Source of the DNA: Peribacillus acanthi
GTDB taxonomy: Bacteria > Bacillota > Bacilli > Bacillales > DSM-1321
Assembly: GCF_003073175.1 (NCBI RefSeq)
Contig: NZ_QBBX01000014.1
Span: forward strand, 61,534 to 100,397
Length of the DNA stretch: 38,864 nucleotides
Direction: 5' to 3'
Shown here: piece after piece, positions 17,552 through 26,007 of the stretch
Numbering within the stretch: the first letter of the stretch is position 1
Layout: every line of letters begins with the position of its first letter
Notes under the pieces: model-generated
Database searches by the model: none
Told to the model about the DNA's origin: nothing
Seen by the model: only the letters and a program-made list of their open reading frames with translations
Made by a program: the position numbers and the translations under genes

Positions 17552-18328
17552 ATGAGAAAATCAATACTTACAATAGCTGCGTTAGCAACATTCACTTCAG
17601 TCGCAGGGCAAGCAAATGCCGAGGAAGTGGTTATTAATAAAGGTGATACATTGTGGAATCTTTCCAAACAACACGGAGCGACAGTTGAACAATTAAAGGA
17701 TTGGAATGGATTAACTTCCGATTTAATTAAAGCGGATGAAACATTAATTATCGCACCTGAAGAACAATATACAGTTGTTCCCGGTGATACATTGTGGAGC
17801 ATTGCTGAAAAGTATAATGTGACAGTCGATCAAATTAAAGAGTGGAACAATCTTAAATATGAGTTAATAGTAGATGGTCAAAAATTAGTTATATATACTG
17901 AAAAGGCACCGACGTTAAATGAAAAGCCTAAAGTTGAAGCAAGTACTACAAAAAAACAAGTAAAAGACCAAAACCCATCATTAAAAGAACCTGCAGCTAG
18001 TACGACAGCTGAAAAGTCAGTGGAAAAAGAGAAAGTTGTCAAGGAAGTTACAGTAACGGCAACTGCTTATACAGCCGATTGTGAAGGTTGTATCGGAATA
18101 ACGAAAACAGGTGTGGATTTAAAAGCAAATCCTGATAAAAAGGTCATTGCGGTAGATCCTAAGGTCATTCCGCTTGGTTCAAAAGTTTACGTGGAAGGCT
18201 ATGGATATGCTACGGCTGAAGATACAGGTGGAGCAATTAAAGGGAAAAGAATCGATTTATTCATTCCTTCTGAAGACGCTGCTTTGGCATGGGGAAAACG
18301 CCAAGTAAACGTAAAAGTTCTAAACTAA
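17552..18328 (+). CDS. yocH: LysM-3D cell wall protein, YocH type
   Basis: A secreted 258-residue protein. A signal peptide ends in ANA (about residue 23), followed by two LysM peptidoglycan-binding repeats (about 25-68 and 73-116, each GDTLWxxxxx...WN), a Lys/Glu/Thr-rich linker, and a C-terminal 3D domain (TATAYTAD near 168, AVDPKVIPLGSKVYVEG, then AEDTGGAIKGKRIDLF). The three Asp of the 3D domain, which form the lytic transglycosylase-like active site, are present. YocH-type proteins remodel peptidoglycan. GGAGG precedes the ATG, and a TATGAT lies about 35 bases upstream. I did not find a clean WalR direct repeat. Confidence 0.9.
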   Translation: MRKSILTIAALATFTSVAGQANAEEVVINKGDTLWNLSKQHGATVEQLKDWNGLTSDLIKADETLIIAPEEQYTVVPGDTLWSIAEKYNVTVDQIKEWNNLKYELIVDGQKLVIYTEKAPTLNEKPKVEASTTKKQVKDQNPSLKEPAASTTAEKSVEKEKVVKEVTVTATAYTADCEGCIGITKTGVDLKANPDKKVIAVDPKVIPLGSKVYVEGYGYATAEDTGGAIKGKRIDLFIPSEDAALAWGKRQVNVKVLN

Positions 18329-18357
18329 TATGAACGTTTTAATTATCTTATTACAAT

Positions 18358-18398
18358 AAACGAGTCTTTAGATATATTTCTAAAGGCTCGTTTTATTA
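18358..18398 (+). terminator. Terminator after yocH
   Basis: AAACGAGTCTTTAGA pairs with TCTAAAGGCTCGTTT (15 pairs, one wobble), followed by T residues. Confidence 0.88.
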
Positions 18399-18519
18399 TT
18401 TCACTTAGTAATACACAGCCCCATATAAAACAAAAATTGCCATCGTTAAAATAGTTTCTTTTGTAATGAATTCGGGAATTGTTCCAATAAAAACAATAAC
18501 TCGAAATGAGGACTAATAA

Positions 18520-19350
18520 ATGAATGTATTAGGAGCAAAAAAGGATGTTATAGAAGCTACAGAAGAAGTGAAACCATGGATTAAATGGTTTTGTAGATTT
18601 GGAAATATCGTTAAGGGGATTGTTTATATCTTAGTTGGATTTCTGACAAGTCTGACTGCTTTAGGTATTGGGGGGAATTCTGAAGGTACTAATGGAGCAT
18701 TTGCCTCGATAGCTAGTCTTCCACTGGGTGAATTTTTGCTTTGGATAGTTGGACTTGGTCTGTTTGGGTATGTAATATGGAGATTACTCGAAACCTTTAT
18801 TGATCCTGCGCGTAACGGTAGAGACTTAAAGGGAATCATTAAGAGGGTTGGTTATTTTGTAAGTGCAGTGATTCATGGTCTTCTTGCAACCAAAGCAATA
18901 TCTATTGCAAATCATGCCCGAAATGATGGTAATTCAAAAGAGGAGTGGTCTTTGTATCTGTTGTCAAAACCGTTTGGAAGTAGTCTTTTAATGATGGTAG
19001 GAGCAATTATCATCGGTTATGGAATATATGAAATATATAAAGGTCTTAAAGAGAAATTTTTACACCAGTTTAATACAAATAAGATGTCCCAGGATGAACT
19101 GAGATTAGCCAAAAAGTCAGGGAAAATAGGATTACTGTCTAAAGGTTTTGTAAATGGAATGATCGGTTATTTTGTTATGAGGACCGCGTATTTTTATAAC
19201 CCAGATGAGACGAAAGGATTGGATGGGACTTTAAAAGAAATTGCCCAACAACCCTTTGGAAAATATTTATTATTGTTAGTTTCCATAGGTTTATTATTAT
19301 ATGGTGTTTATGAGGTGTTAAAAGGTAAGAATCAATATATGAATATCTAA
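18520..19350 (+). CDS. DUF1206 membrane protein
   Basis: A 276-residue protein with three repeated units of two hydrophobic segments each: GNIVKGIVYILVGFL...PLGEFLLWIVGLGLFGYVIWR, GYFVSAVIHGLLATKA...PFGSSLLMMVGAIIIGYGIYE, and GFVNGMIGYFVMR...PFGKYLLLLVSIGLLLYGVYE. This internal triplication is the hallmark of DUF1206, whose function is unknown. GAGG precedes the ATG. It is a single gene between two terminators. Confidence 0.85.
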   Translation: MNVLGAKKDVIEATEEVKPWIKWFCRFGNIVKGIVYILVGFLTSLTALGIGGNSEGTNGAFASIASLPLGEFLLWIVGLGLFGYVIWRLLETFIDPARNGRDLKGIIKRVGYFVSAVIHGLLATKAISIANHARNDGNSKEEWSLYLLSKPFGSSLLMMVGAIIIGYGIYEIYKGLKEKFLHQFNTNKMSQDELRLAKKSGKIGLLSKGFVNGMIGYFVMRTAYFYNPDETKGLDGTLKEIAQQPFGKYLLLLVSIGLLLYGVYEVLKGKNQYMNI

Positions 19351-19367
19351 TTTTTATATATACATGG

Positions 19368-19395
19368 AAGGCTTCAAGCTTTGGAGCCTTTTTAT
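19368..19395 (+). terminator. Terminator after the DUF1206 gene
   Basis: AAGGCTTCA pairs with TGGAGCCTT (one wobble), followed by TTTT. Confidence 0.75.
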
Positions 19396-19442
19396 ATTGT
19401 TTATAGAGGTTTATAAGCATATAGAGAAAATATAATACCATC

Positions 19443-19486
19443 ATTAAACCTTTTAATTGGCATTGCTTGGAATAAAAAGGTTTAAT
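19443..19486. repeat. Perfect 12-base inverted repeat upstream of the histidine kinase
   Basis: ATTAAACCTTTT (19443-19454) and AAAAGGTTTAAT (19475-19486) are separated by 20 bases and end 54 bases before the kinase start. It could be an operator or an RNA hairpin; there is no T tract in the plus direction to make it a terminator. Confidence 0.4.
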
Positions 19487-19540
19487 GTTTACGGTGATTC
19501 CATTACAATCATATTAGTATTGTAAAAAGGAGGCGCATAA

Positions 19541-21340
19541 ATGGAATCATTTATTTTATCATTTAATCCTGTGTTAATATTAATCGCTGTAATATTGACA
19601 TTTATGGCTGCCTTTACGTCATTAGATTTATTAACACATATGCATTATACAAAGAGGAATAAAGGGTTTTTATTCTGGGGTGGTGTTTCATCCATTTCCA
19701 TTGGTATGTGGATGATGAATTACTTTGGCATACTGGCGATCAATATTGAATATTCGCTTGACCAGCGTTTAGTTGTATCTATTATATCGATGGTTGTTGG
19801 ATTTTTCTTAGCTGTGATTGCTTTTTATTTCATCACAGAAGGTGTCCTAAATCAACGTCGGCTGATCATTGGTAGTGGGTTTTTAACAATCGCGATATTT
19901 ATTACAAACATTCTTGGATTATTTTCTGCCAATCTTGGTACTACGTATCATTATCCCATCCTAATCGGATCGTTCATCATTGTATATTCCTTGGTTTACC
20001 TCTCGTTTTGGGCGTTGTTCTTTTCTAAAGTATCATCTCAATACTTAGCGTGGTATAAACCGTTAGCTTCCTCCATTTTAACGAGCGGGACCGTACTTGC
20101 GTTCTTCTTGTTAGTAAAATCTCTATATTTTGGAAAAGTGGAAGGAATCTCTCGGAACATAAGTAAACTCCCTTCTACAAACATGGTGTATCTGTTATTA
20201 TTTTTTATTTTAGTTATCGTGGGGAGCTTAATTTTTACAAAAATTATTAGCAGGAAACACGCCAATGAAATCACCGAGAATCACTTGAAGGAAACATTAA
20301 AAGAGTTATCAGATATAAAATCTGCTCTCGACCAAGCGGCTATTGTGGCAATTACAGATGAAAAAGGAATCATTACATCTGTAAATGATACCTTTTGCCA
20401 TATTTCCAAATATAAAAGAGATGAATTGATTGGTCAAAATCATTCCATTTTGAATTCAGGTTACCATTCGAGTGAATTCTTTAGAAATTTATGGAAAACG
20501 ATTAGGGCAGGAGAAGTTTGGAAGGGTGAAATCCGGAATCGAGCCAAGGATGGAAGTTATTATTGGGTTGATACAACAATCGTACCGTTTATGGATAAAA
20601 ACGGAAAGATTTATCAATATTTAGCGATTCGAAATGATATTACTGAACGGAAGAAAACAGAAGAAATCATTTCCCGCCAGGAAAAACTATCGGTAATCGG
20701 ACAAATGGCTGCTGGAGTTGCACATGAGATTCGAAATCCCCTAACGAGCATGAGGGGATATACCGAATTTTTAATGCTAGACGAAACATCACCTGAACGT
20801 CAGGAATACTTAGACATTATTGTAGATGAGATTGAAAGGGTTAACACGATTGTAGAGGATTTCATGCAGCTTGCTAAACCGATGAATTATCAATTTTCTG
20901 CAAAACCCGTCATGTCTATTTTATTATCTACGTTGGAGCTCCTTGAAATGGAAGCCAAAAAGAAAAATATCCTTTTTGAGTTAGGGACAGTTGATGAACC
21001 CCTTTGGATTAATTGTGAAGAAGACCGGATTAAGCAAGTTTTTTTGAATATCATGAAAAATGGTATTGAGGCAATGCCGAATGGGGGAGTCCTTTCACTG
21101 AAGGTTACTAAAGAAGAGGATCATGTCCGAATAGCTTTTACGGACACCGGAAAAGGAATCCCTCAAGACCAGTTAGCTAAGATTGGAGAACCCTTCTTCA
21201 CGACCAAGAAAATGGGCAATGGGCTTGGTCTGATGGTGTCTTTTAAAATTGTAGAAGCACATGGAGGTCAAATCCAAATTAAAAGTGAAATAGGCAAAGG
21301 ATCTAGCTTCATTTTATCTTTTCCATTAGTTCAACTTTAA
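19541..21340 (+). CDS. MHYT-PAS sensor histidine kinase
   Basis: A 599-residue membrane kinase. Residues 1-235 carry about seven helices and match the MHYT sensor domain. A PAS domain follows (about 262-350, with TDEKGIITSVNDTFC and WKGEIRNRAKDGSYYWV) with its C-terminal ITERKK. HisKA comes next with phospho-acceptor His395 in AAGVAHEIRNPLTSMRGY, then the HATPase with N, G1 (DTGKGI), F and G2 (GNGLGLMV) boxes. The core resembles Bacillus sporulation-type kinases, which often lack an adjacent regulator, as here. In the MHYT motif the usual Met-His is Met-Asn (Asn60), so a metal ligand seems lost in this repeat. GGAGG precedes the ATG. Confidence 0.88.
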   Translation: MESFILSFNPVLILIAVILTFMAAFTSLDLLTHMHYTKRNKGFLFWGGVSSISIGMWMMNYFGILAINIEYSLDQRLVVSIISMVVGFFLAVIAFYFITEGVLNQRRLIIGSGFLTIAIFITNILGLFSANLGTTYHYPILIGSFIIVYSLVYLSFWALFFSKVSSQYLAWYKPLASSILTSGTVLAFFLLVKSLYFGKVEGISRNISKLPSTNMVYLLLFFILVIVGSLIFTKIISRKHANEITENHLKETLKELSDIKSALDQAAIVAITDEKGIITSVNDTFCHISKYKRDELIGQNHSILNSGYHSSEFFRNLWKTIRAGEVWKGEIRNRAKDGSYYWVDTTIVPFMDKNGKIYQYLAIRNDITERKKTEEIISRQEKLSVIGQMAAGVAHEIRNPLTSMRGYTEFLMLDETSPERQEYLDIIVDEIERVNTIVEDFMQLAKPMNYQFSAKPVMSILLSTLELLEMEAKKKNILFELGTVDEPLWINCEEDRIKQVFLNIMKNGIEAMPNGGVLSLKVTKEEDHVRIAFTDTGKGIPQDQLAKIGEPFFTTKKMGNGLGLMVSFKIVEAHGGQIQIKSEIGKGSSFILSFPLVQL

Positions 21341-21411
21341 ATGGAAAAGGAGTAAGATATTTTTTATGGGGTATATTAATGACAAACAAGATAAAAGGAG
21401 GATAAAAGCTT

Positions 21412-21552
21412 ATGCTTTGGACCTTAATAGGAATCTTAATTGTCATTTGGATCCTTGGCCTTGTATTTAAAGTTGCAGGTGGCCTCATTCACATTGTCTT
21501 AATCATAGCTGTCATTTTGTTTATTATGAATTTTATTAAACGAAGACGATAA
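21412..21552 (+). CDS. lmo0937-family small membrane protein
   Basis: A 46-residue protein, MLWTLIGILIVIWILGLVF then a Gly-rich turn, a second hydrophobic helix and a basic tail FIKRRR. This is the two-helix lmo0937/DUF5670 pattern, widespread in Firmicutes and of unknown role, often stress-associated. GGAGG lies ten bases before the ATG. GGGTAT at 21369-21374 resembles a sigma-B -10, but no matching -35 is seen. A long hairpin terminator follows at once. Confidence 0.8.
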   Translation: MLWTLIGILIVIWILGLVFKVAGGLIHIVLIIAVILFIMNFIKRRR

Positions 21553-21557
21553 AAGAA

Positions 21558-21624
21558 AAGGATGTCTCAAATGTTTAACTTCTCGCAGATTGAAGTTAAA
21601 CTTGAGCCATCCTTATGTTTTTTC
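21558..21624 (+). terminator. Long-stem terminator after the lmo0937-type gene
   Basis: AAGGATG...CTCAA...GTTTAACTTC pairs imperfectly over about 24 bases with GAAGTTAAAC..TTGAG..CATCCTT, followed by TGTTTTTTC. Confidence 0.75.
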
Positions 21625-21678
21625 AAAAGGTACATTTCACTCACAGAAAATGTTGTTTTTGGATTCGAAAGTTGGTCC

Positions 21679-21864
21679 GTTGATTACAGCGAGAGGCACT
21701 TGCTTTCCGCGGTAAGGGTGGGACCTCCTCGGCGTACCGCCTGTGGGGTCTCCCGCTTCACTCTATTTTCTCGCACGACATTGAAAAAGCTCCTCTAATT
21801 AAAACTGCACGAAGGAAATGCGTATGCATTTTCGAGGAGGAGAGTGCCCTCCGCTACAATCAAC
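21679..21864. repeat. Interspersed Bacillaceae-type repeat element with terminal inverted repeats
   Basis: The ends are GTTGATTACAGCGAG and CTCCGCTACAATCAAC, inverted repeats of about 15 bases with few mismatches. Inner arms also pair (GAGGCACT with AGTGCCCTC). The interior CTTTCCGCGG...CCTCCTCGGCG...CTGTGGGGTCTCCCGC is G+C-rich, unlike its surroundings, and I recognise its style from common intergenic repeats of Bacillaceae. About 186 bases, no credible gene; a 78-codon open frame crossing it is a by-product. Confidence 0.7.
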
Positions 21865-21966
21865 TCAGAACTGTAACAATAATGAAACAGATAAAGCAGC
21901 AGTATACGAAATACAGCCTTTCAAAAAGAAGGTTGATATCAAATTTGATTGAATCAGTCATTCTAA

Positions 21967-23946
21967 TCAATCTAAGTGATTTACAAACCAATCCTTGATA
22001 TGTTCAATATGGCCAATTTTCATCCACGGTTTTCCACTTCGTGATACTTCATGATTTTCATTAGGGAAAGTGACAAGCTCTACTTCTTTCTTTTGCCTTT
22101 TTAAAGCTATGTAAAATTGTTCAGCTTGTTCAAGAGGACAACGATAATCCTTTTCACCATGTAATAATAATAATGGGGTTTGTACATTTTTTGCATATTT
22201 TAATGGAGAATGATGCCAAAGCTTTTCAACATCATCAAAGATTGTTCCATCAATTTGCCATTCGGTAAAATAATAACCGATATCACTCACTCCATAAAAG
22301 CTAATCCAATTACTGATACATCGTTGTGATACTGCAGCCTTGAAACGGTTTGTATGACCAACGATCCAATTGGTCATAAATCCACCATAACTCCCACCCG
22401 TTACGAATTGCTTATCTTTATCAATAAATGGATATCTTTCAATTGCAATATCAATGGCTTCCATTAAATCCTTAAAGTCATTTCCACCATAATCGCCTCG
22501 TACTGCATTCACAAATTCCTGACCATATCCTAGGCTACCACGAGGATTAGAATACACCACAACAAAGCCTTGACCTGCTAATGTTTGGAACTCATGATAG
22601 TATGTATTGCCATACATCATATGAGGTCCACCGTGAATTTCTAGAACAACAGGGTAGGTTTTTCCTTCCACAAAATCGGCTGGCTTGATTAACCAACCTT
22701 GAATGTCAAACCCATCCGAGGTAGTAAAAGTAAACTCCTCAGCAGGGGTTATGGTTTTACTTTGAATGACTTTTTCGTTTACTGATGTAACTTGTTTTAA
22801 AGCATCGGTTTTTAAATCCAAAGTGTATAGGTCACCAGGTTCGGAGGATGAACTGATACTAAGAATTGCCTTATGAGATTCCTCATGGATACAGTACCCA
22901 TAAACATGTCTCCCATCTGCAAAAATGGGTGTGATTTTGCTTTTCAAGTCAGAATAATGCAAGCTTGTTGAACCTTTTTCGGTTGCAAGGAAGTAAAGAC
23001 CAAGGCTATCCTTACTCCATACGTAACCTGGAGCAGAAGCACCTATTTGGAAATCCCCAATGGTATAATCTCCAATACTAAGATCCCAAGCACCTGTTAG
23101 GCAAGTTGAGGTACCTGTGTCAAAATGATAGATCCACAGCTTTGAAAGAGTGGCATTGAAATATTGTAAACCATGCCCTACATAAGCTAAATATTGCCCA
23201 TCCGGCGACCAAGATGGTTGGGAATAATATCCGTGGGTGTCCACGATTTTCTTCGTTTCTTTACTTTGTAAATCCATTACATAAACATGGTGGTGAAGAT
23301 TAAAATCTGGTTCATTTTCAAGACTTGCCGTAAAAGAAATTTTCTGTCCATCTGGACTGAAGGAGGAAGGGGAATAATGATAAGCATCATTTGTTATTCT
23401 TTCTACCTCTTTCGTTTCAACATTCAATAGTACAAGCTGTGAATAGGTATCACTCATATAGCCTGAAGCGTCGGATTTATAACGCATAGCTTTAAAATGA
23501 TCTGCTTTCGGATTTTGCTTTTCTTTCTCGTTTTCCTTTTCAAGCAAGGATTCATCTACTTTTACTGATGTGGAGGTAAGAATCTTTTTGGAACATGGTG
23601 ACCAAACGATTGATGATGCACCTCTATTGAAATCCGTCACTTTTTCTGGTTCTCCGCCAAGTGTAGCACTGAGATAGATTTGATTCTTTCCAGCACGATT
23701 ACTAATAAAAGCTAAAGATTTTCCGTCTGGTGACCATCGAGGAGAAGTATTTCTATCTTTTCCGTGTGTCCAAGTAACACACTCACCGCTTTGCAGGAAG
23801 AGAACATGAATATTTGATACATACTTATTTTCTTCAGAATTCATCTCCGTCTGGACATAAGCTACTTTTGTTCCATCAGGAGAAATTTGTGGGTCAGTGA
23901 TTGACTTCATTGTTAATAAATCTTCAGCAGTCATGGGTGTTTTCAT
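21967..23946 (-). CDS. yuxL: S9-family prolyl-oligopeptidase-like acylaminoacyl peptidase
   Basis: A 659-residue cytoplasmic peptidase. The N-terminal beta-propeller (about 1-400) contains repeated SPDGxxxxY/F blades (ISPDGTKVAYV, WSPDGKSLAFISN, FSPDGQKISF, WSPDGQYLAYVGH). The C-terminal alpha/beta hydrolase has nucleophile Ser519 in GGSYGGF, an Asp in LHGEKDYRCP and His in NENHEVSRSG. Length and order match B. subtilis YuxL (about 657 residues), which releases N-terminal residues or acyl-amino acids from short peptides. It is a single gene with a GAGG site before the ATG. Confidence 0.92.
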   Translation of the reverse strand: MKTPMTAEDLLTMKSITDPQISPDGTKVAYVQTEMNSEENKYVSNIHVLFLQSGECVTWTHGKDRNTSPRWSPDGKSLAFISNRAGKNQIYLSATLGGEPEKVTDFNRGASSIVWSPCSKKILTSTSVKVDESLLEKENEKEKQNPKADHFKAMRYKSDASGYMSDTYSQLVLLNVETKEVERITNDAYHYSPSSFSPDGQKISFTASLENEPDFNLHHHVYVMDLQSKETKKIVDTHGYYSQPSWSPDGQYLAYVGHGLQYFNATLSKLWIYHFDTGTSTCLTGAWDLSIGDYTIGDFQIGASAPGYVWSKDSLGLYFLATEKGSTSLHYSDLKSKITPIFADGRHVYGYCIHEESHKAILSISSSSEPGDLYTLDLKTDALKQVTSVNEKVIQSKTITPAEEFTFTTSDGFDIQGWLIKPADFVEGKTYPVVLEIHGGPHMMYGNTYYHEFQTLAGQGFVVVYSNPRGSLGYGQEFVNAVRGDYGGNDFKDLMEAIDIAIERYPFIDKDKQFVTGGSYGGFMTNWIVGHTNRFKAAVSQRCISNWISFYGVSDIGYYFTEWQIDGTIFDDVEKLWHHSPLKYAKNVQTPLLLLHGEKDYRCPLEQAEQFYIALKRQKKEVELVTFPNENHEVSRSGKPWMKIGHIEHIKDWFVNHLD

Positions 23947-24047
23947 ATTTGTACCTCCTCATTGTATTACATATATATTTCGAGAATAGAAATAAAAATC
24001 CTCTGTATTTAGGGAAAAAATACCTTATAAATTTTTCACAAATAGGT

Positions 24048-24071
24048 GTTTTATTCTGAAAATACGGGTAT
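24048..24071 (+). promoter_or_regulatory. Possible sigma-B promoter
   Basis: GTTTTA (24048-24053), a 12-base spacer and a perfect GGGTAT (24066-24071) lie about 33 bases before the start of the next small gene. Confidence 0.5.
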
Positions 24072-24103
24072 ATAAGGAGAAAAGATAAAAGGAGGAGATG
24101 AGA

Positions 24104-24379
24104 ATGAATATTAATAAAAACCTTACACCGATTGTCGCTCTAGGAGTAGGAATTGCAGGAGTTTCTTATCTTTCAAGAAAAACAAATCGAGATAAAACGT
24201 TTGCATTGTTTACTACCTTAAAGAATAAATACTTCCGAAAGAATGATGGACCTGTAACAACACAGCAGTTGATACAAAAGGGTGGCCATCCAGATCCTCA
24301 TGATATAGAGGACAACAAAATGGTAGATGAAGGAGCTATGTATAGTGTTCATTACTATAACAAGAATGAACATCAGTAA
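24104..24379 (+). CDS. Hypothetical small protein, possible general-stress gene
   Basis: A 91-residue product. A short Gly/Ala hydrophobic segment (TPIVALGVGIAGVSYLS) is followed by a basic stretch and a hydrophilic tail (GGHPDPHDIEDNKMVDEGAMYSVHYYNK). ATG 24104 is preferred over 24098, which is only two bases after GGAGG. A sigma-B-like promoter precedes it. No family recognised; topology would be a single membrane anchor with the tail in the cytoplasm. Confidence 0.7.
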   Translation: MNINKNLTPIVALGVGIAGVSYLSRKTNRDKTFALFTTLKNKYFRKNDGPVTTQQLIQKGGHPDPHDIEDNKMVDEGAMYSVHYYNKNEHQ

Positions 24380-24403
24380 ACTAGCTTTAATAGATTTAAA
24401 TGT

Positions 24404-24453
24404 AACCTAGCTAATTTTCTCAAGATTCTTTGGGATATTAGCTAGGTTTTTTT
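24404..24453 (+). terminator. Terminator after the small stress-like gene
   Basis: AACCTAGCTAAT (24404-24415) and ATTAGCTAGGTT (24437-24448) pair perfectly, followed by a T run. The remaining gap to 24719 shows nothing recognisable. Confidence 0.85.
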
Positions 24454-24719
24454 GTTCAGGTAAAAATATTTGGACTTTATAATTGTCTAATAGTATATTG
24501 CTGTTTTTTTCTATGTAATTTTAGTATGTAAGTATTATAAAAAAAATGTTCTGATAAGTCGTTAAAGGGAATTTTGACATTTAATAGAATAATTACTTGA
24601 AATGGATTTTAATGTAGATAAATGGTAAGAACTTGGACTGAGCTCCACCTGGATTAACTGATGAAAAACGTATTTATACTGTGTCGATTTTGTAAATCTA
24701 ATCTGTAGGAGTAAAAGAT

Positions 24720-25277
24720 ATGATAGCTTGGTTGATTATCGCTTGTGAAATAGGTTTTTGGATATTTATTGTTTTGGGATTAGTATCAAGATATATTTTG
24801 AAATGGAAAAAAACCGGAATGATTTTAATCCTGTGTACGCCAGTCATTGATCTTGTTTTAATTTTGGCAACGATAATGGATTTGAAGAATGGGCAAGAAG
24901 CCACTTTTTTTCACGGATTAGCAGCATATTATATTGGAATGACGATTGCTTTTGGAAAGAGGATGATAGAGTGGGCTGATGAGCGATTTGCGTATCGTTT
25001 TTCTAACGGAAATAAACCTGCCAAAAAAATCACTCACGGTCCTATTCATGCGAAACAGGAAAGAAATGCTTGGTTTCGTCACTTATTAGGCTATGTAATT
25101 GGAAATGCACTTTTATTAGGTATGATTTGGTTTGTAGGGGATTCTACTCGTACAGAGGAATTAAAAAATGTTATGAAACTATGGTCATTCCTACTTTTAA
25201 TAGATTTTATTTGGAGCTTTAGCTATACCATTTTTCCTAAAAAACAAACTATTAACAACAAAGATACACAGGGTTAG
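24720..25277 (+). CDS. YmcC-like integral membrane protein
   Basis: A 185-residue protein with about five hydrophobic segments. The central WADERFAYRF motif and a final FIWSFSYTIFPKK resemble what I remember of B. subtilis YmcC, an uncharacterised membrane protein of similar length; that match is from memory and not certain. TAGGAG precedes the ATG. It stands alone, with a hairpin terminator at about 25,391. Confidence 0.7.
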   Translation: MIAWLIIACEIGFWIFIVLGLVSRYILKWKKTGMILILCTPVIDLVLILATIMDLKNGQEATFFHGLAAYYIGMTIAFGKRMIEWADERFAYRFSNGNKPAKKITHGPIHAKQERNAWFRHLLGYVIGNALLLGMIWFVGDSTRTEELKNVMKLWSFLLLIDFIWSFSYTIFPKKQTINNKDTQG

Positions 25278-25390
25278 GGTCAAGAATGAACCAACCAGAA
25301 AATATCAACGGTTTTACATATTATGCTTTTTTCAAATGTGCATTCCAGACTTAGGAGAATACCCAATATTCTTTCATTGAATGGCAACCA

Positions 25391-25419
25391 AACAGGGATA
25401 ACTATTCCTGTTTTTTTAT
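25391..25419 (+). terminator. Terminator downstream of the YmcC-like gene
   Basis: AACAGG (25391-25396) and CCTGTT (25407-25412) with a trailing T7. Confidence 0.7.
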
Positions 25420-25482
25420 GTTTTGAAAGGAAACGGGCAAGCTAAATCATAGGAAATCTCATAACTGGAGTGAATAGGAAAC

Positions 25483-25986
25483 ATGAACATTCAAATAGAC
25501 TTAAACCATTTTAATCTGAAGGAATTCTTAAAACATTCGATCGCCAAAGGAAAACTTCTTATGACTCCAAACGTTTTTAGCACGAAGACGGCACATCGGT
25601 ATGAAGAAAAGGATTTAAAAGCAAAAGACGAGCATGACTTATTTCGAGACGTGATCGAGGAGGGAAAGTATCTGTATGTGAATTTTTCTTCAAGTGCTAT
25701 GGACAATGCTTTAACTTGCATCGATGGAGAGACGTACCATTACATCAAAGAAGATGAGGTGGAAGAATATTTCGAAGATGAGGAGATTCCAGAAGGTTTT
25801 CAACCAGCCGTTCGTTTGGAGATTTATGAAGACAGTTCGGTGGGCTATTTATTGAAGTATGAAAATTCGCAGCTGCATATCCAAACTGCCCTCATAGATG
25901 TATCAGATTCCTCCATTCAATTTCAAGATGATGTAGAAATGTTGAATGCATCCATGAAACAATACCTTACTAGGTTTATGAAATAA
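25483..25986 (+). CDS. Unknown 167-residue acidic protein, upstream partner of the DUF2325 gene
   Basis: The product is soluble and acidic in its middle (DEVEEYFEDEEIPEGF), with no recognised domain or transmembrane segment. AGGA lies close to the ATG. It ends 21 bases before the next gene, whose AAAGGAG site lies in the gap, so the two are almost certainly cotranscribed and possibly work together. Not recognised. Confidence 0.7.
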   Translation: MNIQIDLNHFNLKEFLKHSIAKGKLLMTPNVFSTKTAHRYEEKDLKAKDEHDLFRDVIEEGKYLYVNFSSSAMDNALTCIDGETYHYIKEDEVEEYFEDEEIPEGFQPAVRLEIYEDSSVGYLLKYENSQLHIQTALIDVSDSSIQFQDDVEMLNASMKQYLTRFMK

Positions 25987-26007
25987 CCTTAAAAGGAGAA
26001 AGCTTAC

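Noticed and set aside
21350-21374. Sigma-B promoter for the lmo0937-type gene
   Set aside because: Only the GGGTAT -10 matches; no GTTTAA-like -35 is present at the right distance.
21562-21798. A 78-codon open frame after the lmo0937-type gene
   Set aside because: It reads through a terminator hairpin and the inverted-repeat element, has no ribosome site, and resembles no protein.
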